Origin: Welwitschia mirabilis
Taxonomy: Eukaryota > Gnetophyta > Gnetopsida > Welwitschiales
Direction: 5' to 3'
NCBI GenBank assembly: GCA_051453625.1
Contig: JBOZIK010000001.1
Coordinates: forward strand, 208,932,607 to 208,972,422
DNA: 39,816 nt
Shown: positions 20,801-29,800 of the stretch, piece by piece
How the letters are laid out: each line of letters starts with the position of its first letter
Position numbering within the stretch: the first letter of the stretch is position 1
The notes under the pieces: generated by a model
Told to the model about the DNA's origin: nothing
Database searches by the model: none
Seen by the model: the letters and a program-made list of their open reading frames with translations, nothing else
Position numbers and translations under genes: made by a program

Positions 20801-23800
20801 GCTAGATAGGAATAACGTTGTCACAAATCAGACCATACGTTAGTAATGCAATCCTTTAAGCTTTTCCAAAGGAGACAACTATTAGATCGTAGAAGAAACT
20901 AAGACACTTTGAAATAAATAATTTTACCTCAGTAAGAGAGTGTGCCATAAAGATTAAGGAGCTACTCTTGAAACGCATTTAAATGAAGTCCAAACTTTGT
21001 TCATGCAGTTGAAAGATCTTAAGGTGTTCTTTCCCTAAGGAAACAAACATGTATATAGCTCTTGACTTCTTCCATGATAGTTGCGAGTTTGTTATCATGA
21101 CTTTAAACATGTAAATAGGAAATACGACATCAAAATCAAAGAAAATAGTTGCCCCATTGGTAGATGTTAAACCAACAGGCTGTCCTGTCACATAAGGACA
21201 ACTCCAATGAACCTTTTTGGTACATGGTGAACCCAAAGGCTATCATGTCACTTAATTTGGGTAGGACAATTGCATAAATCTCACTGGACACTCACATTCG
21301 GGGGTAGAGAGCAAAGGATGAAAGGACCATTTCAAAAGGAACAAAGAAGGGTCCCATGTGTGATAATGGTTTCAAATAATGGCTATGCATGAGATCTTCA
21401 TGAACAAGATCCTTCACTATGGTACAAATGGCTTGGACACATTTGTGAAGTTGTCAAGTTCTACTTCAAACAAACTTCTGCTTAATGTTAATAGTTTCAC
21501 TTGATTTCTATAGAGATTGCATGTTACGACCTCAGTTTTTAGAGCTCTATAATTTGTTTATATAGTAATTAGCATGTTGGTATGCTTTGAGATACTTATG
21601 ACATATGAAGCATTGATATTTACTTATTATAGACATTTGGTTATATTAGCTAGTCACATGACTACTTTTTGAATTAGTAATCTAGATATTACCATCATTA
21701 TTACATCCTTATAATCTTTTTTGCAACTGTGGATTCATCACAAGGTAACTAGTATCCAAAATATAAGTTGTATAGTTATTATCAAATGGTGTAACCTTTC
21801 ATGATTTATTTCCATGCTATGGATTATGCTTATTTGACATGTCATTCTATATAATTATCCATGCATAACTTAAGACAATCGAAATTTATTAATTAAAATG
21901 ATACCTTGATAAAACGGAGATTTTGTAATTAAAAATGAAAAAACAAAGTCTCTCTCATATCTATAGCAAGGGCAACAGCAAAGGCCTAAAAAAGAGAGCA
22001 ATGATGGTTGGAGTTCATCCCCCCCTCCCCCTTTTTTGAAGCACTGAATTCATGGAAAACCATACCACACTTGCCAAGATCACCAATTTGCTTGTCGAAT
22101 GAAAACCCATGGTTGGCCCTTGCCAACATAGGGCTTGGCCACCAAATGTCCAAGTCTCCCTTGTGATTCATACTTCGGATCTCAAAGCCTGCACTTGAGT
22201 TCGCCTTGAAGACATGGGTAGAAAACACAAGGCGACTTGCACATTGTAGAATTCCAACGCAAGACGTCAAAGCTCACAACCTATAGGCATGGGTTGAACC
22301 AATTACACTATGCACCAAGCTTGATGGTTGGGCTTGTTGCTTAACTTGTTTAAAAGGGGAAGTAATTTTATTTAAATGTTAACTAATTTTATAAATAATA
22401 AATAAACAGGTAGACACAAAGTTAAAATATAAATGAGAACCATTTGTAATTAAAGATAAAATAAAATAAAAGGTTGCAAAGCTCCTAGCAACTTCTCCCA
22501 CACTTGGTGAGCTGTAAGTTGGCATTAAGGCCATAGTAGCAAACTTGCCATCAAAAGTTTCCCAGGTCCTCCACTACCAAACTTGTCGTGCACAAAATAG
22601 AGGCTGGTCAATCTTGCGGGCCCTTCAAAAACTTATAAAAACCTAATCCACACCCAACATTTCACATTTTCATGCTTAGAGTGTGAAAACAAGCGATAAT
22701 GTAATAGATTTTGAAGGAGATAAGGATGCACTTAATTAGTCACATGTTTTTACAATTTTTTTCCTACTTTGGTATTGTTGTATCGACCACTAAGCAATTG
22801 GACATATAGTTCGATATGTCTATCTACTATGGACTTGGGAAGCTTGAGTAATGAACAAAACATTTTTTTGTTGAGTTGCTTTAATGTCTCATGTATTTCT
22901 TTGTATTTCTATATTCTTATTTGTTGTGTACCTGCACTTGTGTCATTTACATCTTTAGAACTTGCATATGCTTTTCAAAATTAAGAAGAAGTGGGGATTA
23001 CGACTCATAATGACAAGTTTAACACACATGTTTTTGGTTAATGTAGTGCATTCCAACACACATCTAATATTTAAAAATCAAAACATATGTAATATTTAAA
23101 AATTCCTTTTCCTTCAATGCATGAAATCCCTAAATCTTAAACATGTAGGGAAACCCAAACTCTTTTAGCCTTCCAAGTTTCGACTAAGTTTGTTGAGTTT
23201 AGCATAGTTTGGTTAACAAGTCGAGTCCTACATATCAAGTTCAAGTTTTACTATTTTGGTTGAAAGTAAAATTAGCCTATACGCATGGATTAAACCCTAA
23301 GAGATGGTTAAAAATGGAAGGTTGAAAGCAAAGGCAAGGGTCAGCATTCATTTCATATTGCATTCAATTCTTGACTTGAGCTTTGGAGAAAAGTTAAAGT
23401 TTGGAGAAAGGAAGCCTTTGAGCTAGTTTCTTAAAGGGAAACCCTGAGCAAAACCAAACATGTTTTGCAACTCACCTTGTTGAGTTTCATATCTGGGCAT
23501 TCTAGAATCATGATTGGGTATCTTTTGTTTGTTCTATATGTTGAAACCTTCGTTCTACTTGGAATTTTTGTGCTAAAATCTTTGTATCAAATTTTAGTTT
23601 GAGCTAGCCCACGTACATTTGGTATGTAAAAAAGCTTAACAATTGGTTTTCCGTTTTGTCAAAGCTTAGATTCATAACTAACTTGTATCAAAACCATTGA
23701 CACCATTGATTTTTGAAAAGTCATCAGCTACGCTTTTGGCCATAAAATGGCGTTGGGATGATAAATATGGCCCTGGGATGGTAAATACAATGCCATGATG

Positions 23801-26800
23801 AGGAATAAGTTCGGTCAAAAAAAAAAATCAACTAAAATCTTGATGAAATTTTAGATCAATAAATATGCATGCGAGATGTTGAAATGATGAGACTAAACAT
23901 CAATTAAATATGAATAATATTGATAAATTAAGTAAGCAAAATGGTCAAATCATAATCGATCATGAGAGAAATATCTTGCCATAAGAAAGTCTAACCTTTT
24001 CATGGGATAGTAGATGCAAATGCTAAATGAAAACTATAAGGGTACCACATCTAACTTGTACAACATAGACCCTACCTAGATATTTTAAATTGGACAAAGA
24101 TGGATCTTTCTGTTAAGATTGATTTTTAATGGCCAGGTTTTGTGAGGGGAAAAATCAACCCCTTCAAGGTCAACCCTGTCGAGGGTTTAATACTCCAAAT
24201 AATGAGGGGAATAAGTGACAACAATTTCAATTTTGATTTCTTTAAGTTTTGTGTGGGCACAAAACTTTGGGATTTACACTGTTTAAACACAGATAACAGT
24301 AAATGGAATGCAACAATAACAAACACTCTAACATGAACAAAAACATGTTAAAGTGGATTATGAAATGGAATTTGTGTGCTAAAACATATAGGAATTTTAA
24401 AACTTCCCAAAATGTGAACAACTGGATCATGCGTATGTAATTTGAAGGTGACAGCAAATTGCAGAAAACAACAATCAAAGCAGATATTTATTAAAAACTC
24501 TCTATAACAAAAGGCCCATGCATGCCCAGAAACATTAAGAAGTACTTTGTAAATGGTTTGAGTGATGGAACAAGATAGTAACTCAGATTTGTGGAAAGAT
24601 TGAGAATGTTAAAGGTTCGAAGAGGATGAGATAGAGAGGGTTCAGTTATCTTTGCTAGGAAGATGGGTTAAAGGACATAGTAAAGGTTGCTTGGGTAATT
24701 TTTTGTTATGAAGTGATTTTTTCTAGTTTTGATAATTAACCCCAAAATGAGGGTTTTATTAGCTTTTTAGAGACAAATTTGGGGTTTTATCCTACCACAT
24801 GTCGAAATGTGTTTGGTCCTTTTTGGGCTAAGATTTTTTTGCTAAGGTTTTGGGCTATTATTTTTCCAAGAGGGATGTCCAAGATCGATTGCCACAATGG
24901 TGAAGTCTTGGACATTCTGAACACAGGGTCTTGAGTTCCAAACCCTTGCATTGGCAGGGGCGCATAGTTTACATGGGCCCAAGTGCCACTGGGCATTTGT
25001 GTAACACATAACTACCTACTTGGGTTACCCTATTAAAAAAAAAAGGAAAAGAAAACAAAACAAGGGTGATATCAAGCCCAAGGGAGATATCAAGCCCAAC
25101 CCTGAGGGGAATACCAAGCCCAAAGGAGATATCAAGCCCAACCCTGAGGGGAATACCAAGCCCAAGGAATAATTTGAATACGTATAATGGGATTTTTGGG
25201 ATTTGGTGGGGTTTAGGGACTCATGCTCATCAAGGCATGACTTACATTGGCACATTTATTTAGGAACATAAATTTTGATCTTATAGTTTGCCTCTCTTTG
25301 AAGGCATTTTAAGATGTTGTGAAGAATGCAAACAAAGAACAAAGATGAAGCTATTGATTTGATTTAGCTAATTCGCTATTCAGGATGTAGACCAATGTTG
25401 GAGACTGTGATTGTTGTTGGTGGTGGTACTATTGCAAGATCAAAAGCAAGCTTTGCAGAAGTGAAGCTTGCATGGGGTGCCTTATTGTTGCTAGGACACC
25501 ACTAGATGAATTGTGTTGTGATGCTAAAGTGGTATTAATGATGCCCCTCTTTGTATTGTGGCAGAGTGCTATGCCAAGGGAATGCCACATGCACAAAAGA
25601 AGTATAATGAATGAATATTGTTGATTGTTGAGACCTATAATACCATGATGCGATAAGTAGAACCAACAAGATTAGGATGAAAGGGGGTTGTTGAGACTAG
25701 GGAATATAAGAAGAAAGGAATCAGAGAATAGTGGAAATAAATGAAATAGAAAGTGGTTTTAGCAAAGGAAAGAAAGGAGTGAAATAGAAGTCAGATAAGA
25801 GAGGAAAGACTAGGATTAGATTGCAGCAAGATAAATTAGAAGAAGGATGGGATGCATTAGGGCAATATTATTGAGAGCACAATTTGAAAGTGTGGGTATT
25901 AACAAATTTTGAAAGGAGTGTCCTATCAAGGGATTTCAATTTGAATGCTCCTTTGGAATGTTTGGCGTGAATGATATAAGATCCAATCTAATTAGGGGTA
26001 AATTTGAATGCATGGAGAGAGGGGTCTTGACGAAGAAGATGGTTCTACTTTGGGAGGGGAGAAGAATTGATGCTTGCCATGTTGGGTTCTCAAATGACAT
26101 GGATTTTTCTAGGAGGCGAGAAATCCCTAAGGAGCCAAAGGGTCATATTCACAATGCTTTGTTGCTAGAGAGGGGCCACATTTATGGTTGAATATTTTTA
26201 CATCCTCAATGGTAATATCTTGAAGCACAAGGGATCTCATTTTACTTTTCTGAATCATATGAAGAATAGCACACCTCTCGATGTGTCTTTCTATTTGTTT
26301 TCTAGTTTTGGACAAGCATTAAACACTCAAAACAAGAGGCATTTGCTTCACTCCTTTACCAGATGATCCATTTCCTCACTTTGGAAGATGAAGCATCTTA
26401 TGCAAGCGTAAGCAACACCCTCGTAGACAATTGTTGTTCTCCTAGAGCGCAAGGCATCTAGTTATGTAAGGAAGTGAGAAGGAGGGTTCCCACCCATCAG
26501 CCATGTAAATGCAGCTCAGGTGGCGTCTAGCTTCACCACCACATTTGGAGGATAAGGAGATGAATAGTTACAAGGATCCACAAAACACCCATAGGAAGTT
26601 CTCAAAATCTAAGCCCCTTATAGAGTACCGTATACTGGACAATGTGGTGTCTAGACTACATGGCTTGGCCAATGTTGCCCACTCTAGAACTGCTTTCAAA
26701 CATTTAGTGGATTTAGTGAAGGAAGCCAATAGTGAAGGTTACCACTCAGACCTTATGGTTACAGAAAAGAAGGTGATCAACGTTAGGACTCATTAGTGGT

Positions 26801-29800
26801 TTTCCCACCTAAGAGGCACACAATACTATTGTGCAAATTCAGGTTCTCCAATTCATCCCAAGATCCAATTATTTTGGAAGGTAATATGTCCTCCAAACTA
26901 AAACCAAAAACTAATGATTTTAACCTGGATTCCCAAAGATGATGTATTGTTCAACGTCAATGAATTGATCCATGCTTTCTTAGGCAAGCAAGAAGTCAAA
27001 CTACAAGTTCCTTTAGTTCAAATAATTTGGTTGGCAGATAAGGGTCCTAAAATTGTCAAAGGTATATTTTGCAGAACTATTTGTTTTTTAATGCCTTTGC
27101 ATTGGAGTGAAGGTTTTGCAATGGTTAGAGACTACATCGTAGAGATAAGTGTGATGGTGGAAATTTGTTAATGCTTCTTTTACTCGATGGTTTAAGTCTT
27201 AATATTTGTTCTTTGATTAAAGATCTTATAGGTTAGGAAGATTCTCTGGTTTGCTCTTAGGGGTCTGCTTGTCAACTTGGCATTTTGTCAGATGTTGCAT
27301 TTTGTGGGTTATGGTTTTCCTAGGGGTAAGCCCATTAAGGGCTTATTTTGTCTTGTTCCCAATATAGAGGAAACTCCAATTTTTAGTTTGCTCATTATTT
27401 TGCATGGCTTCACATGTAACTATTTCCTAATTTCTTATTATAATCTGCCCTCCTTTTCCACAAAAAAGGGGGAAAAAGAGCTTATATGGTTTCTAAAAAT
27501 TCATGTAATGACCTCTAACATTTGGATTGTTTATGTACAAATAAAAGTACACCATATGTGATTGAATCTCAACCATTATGTGCACTTCTAGCAACTTTGT
27601 AGTAGTAACATTGTGTTCATGACATGATAATTACAAAAAAAAACCATTGTAAAGAAATAAGTTGCCTTAAGAAGCAAATGAAGACACACTAGCAACCAAA
27701 GTTCTTGGTGTTAACAACCAAAATTTTGTATGAATATCTGAAGATAAATTTGCTAGAATGATGTACATGATTACATAGGAAAAGTATGATGTCTAATAGT
27801 TCTCCTATTTCAACCCCACTAACTCCTCACTTTCATATTAACTATACAAGTTTGTCGTTCAATTGGAAAGGGAAAAAAGTTGAGTTTGTTTAGTCTCCCA
27901 CATTGAAGTGGGGAGTATGATGCATCCACTAGTCCAGACAATGACAAACATTGCACATGCAATGGGAATCATTTCAATTATCATAAGCAACCCTAAAGTA
28001 TATCAATTAGAAGCAGTCACAAATGTATCTGCGAATACCTAAAATGTACAATCTTTCAGCATTTATGTATTAATGAAATGAGGGATTTTTATTTTAAGGA
28101 TTAATCATGGGTTAAAGCAAATTCTAAAAGTAAACATGTGATGACGAGTACTATGCTAGATGATATTATGCCTTTTTACACAAAAAGGGAAAAAATGTAT
28201 AGAATAAAATAAAATAAAAATATCAAAGCCCAAACTCTAAATTGACCCTCCCAAACTCTAAAGTGGCCCTTAAGTACACCACTAGAACCCTAATTTTAGG
28301 GTTAAGGAGTAATAACGAATAATCAAGTATTTTCAGATATCCAATACCCAATCCAATTACCACATCTCTTTCCAATCACAAAAACCAATCGTAATGTGAC
28401 ATACAACTATCCTCTCCCACCCAAACCTTGAACGCTCTTAAAACCCTTCCAAAATCCCAGGCGCTGTTCTGTTCTAGCAACCAAAATCTGAACATTCTTA
28501 TTCCACAAGTAGCTTCAAATGTTTCTAATTGCCATGCATTGTTGATATGTGAAGCCAAATTTATTCCCTTTGTAAAGTTCCTAACATTCTGTTTTTTACA
28601 TTGGCCCCATTTTAATATTGTAAAAGGTGGTTGTGTTATAAAATCGTCCTTGAGGATGTTAGGTAGAAAAAGGACATGTGTCAAGAAAGGGATGATACCA
28701 TTTTAGGGTTTTGGCTTGTAGCCTTAATTGGCTTGTAGCCCTAAGCCTATTTAAAGATAGGGTGAGGGTTGTTTGAATATAGAATTTTGAGAGGCAACCT
28801 TGCCTGAAGCCTGTACCTGGCTTGTAATTTCGAAAGAGATAATAGAGCTCTGCATTGCTTTCTTGTGGTTTTTCTCCTCCTTGGGGATTTTCACGTAAAT
28901 CCTTCTGTCTCTGTTCTCTCTTGCTGCATTGTTTAATCACTTTGCATTTGGGTATTTCGTAACATGCATAGACCCTTTGTAACGAAGAGCTGTTAATAAA
29001 GGGTTGTTTTTTATTGTTGTAATTTTGATTTTGTTGTGATTTCCAAACAAATTGTACATTCTTTATTGACATCAACAATTTTTAAAAGCTCCAGAAATTC
29101 CGTAAGTTTTGTGATTTTGGCACTTCATTTTATTTCGCAATCTAATCTCAGTTGTTATTTCTGTTTTCGTTACATCATCCATTTTGTCTCCGTTTTCACA
29201 CTCATTACTACTTAAAATTAGATGGCATAAACCTCAACCCCTTTGCCCTCACAAAACCTAGTAAATCAAATCACAATCCTTATCACTCAATCTTGACCTC
29301 ATCTGTTTTATAAAACCCTAGATAGGGTCGAGCTTATTGAGGTTATAATTAAAAGAGATAAGATTGAGGACATATTCTTTGTCATTGCATTACCAGCGTT
29401 GTAGATGTTTGCTGATGTGTGAAGGACAAGCAAAAGAAAAGATGCCCATGTCCCAAATGGAAAAGATAATTGCACATCAAAATCAACAGGCCTTCTTTTG
29501 ATAAGCCCTGCACTTCTTTCACACATCAGTTTATTCTGTAACTGTCTGAGGGACATTTTGATGCAATCCTATCATAACAAAGATTCAAGGCTCTTATGGG
29601 ACATCTATGTGCTGAAGTGGGAACCATGGATGACAGAAGATTCAAAAGAGACCCCAGGGCTACCATCAATGAAATTCGCATCCATGACTAGTCTCCAAAA
29701 AGCTCCCTCATTCTTTTGCATCTGAGTCTTTGTAAAATTTCTCATTACATAAATCAATATCCTCCTCACATGAGTATGTCACACCTTCTGTCTTCATTGT

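Larger units (their letters stand above)
24141..25285 (-). mobile_element. probable solo gypsy LTR (copy 3) in PAP intron 1
   Basis: It aligns with 14194-15315 in the same order: the TGTGAGGGG end, ATCAACCC...GGGTTTAATAC, the GCCCAGAAAC block near 24524, GAGGGTTTTATTAGCT near 24749, GATATCAAGCCC repeats, then GGGATTTTTGGGATTTGGTG near 25188 and CTTATA near 25280. No primer site follows its low end (AAACCTGGCC instead of TTTGGTGC), and no gag or pol lies nearby, so a solo LTR is likely. A SINE has inserted in its middle. Confidence 0.6.

Noticed and set aside
20979-21236. 85-codon minus-strand frame as a phosphatase exon or transposon gene
   Set aside because: It shows no phosphatase motif, no good splice borders and no recognised retroelement motif.
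27895-27915. Short hairpin CTCCCAC...GTGGGGAG as a terminator or regulatory RNA
   Set aside because: It is short, has a bulge, and lies inside a large intron with no other supporting signal.
27915-27950. Minus-strand FVIVWTSG resembling a WTSG strand of purple acid phosphatases
   Set aside because: It lies between exon 1 and exon 2 of the gene, the wrong order for that strand, and the surrounding residues do not fit. Chance match.
28659-29078. 139-codon minus-strand open frame
   Set aside because: It coincides almost exactly with the probable plus-strand copia LTR and has no protein-like motif; it is a chance frame.
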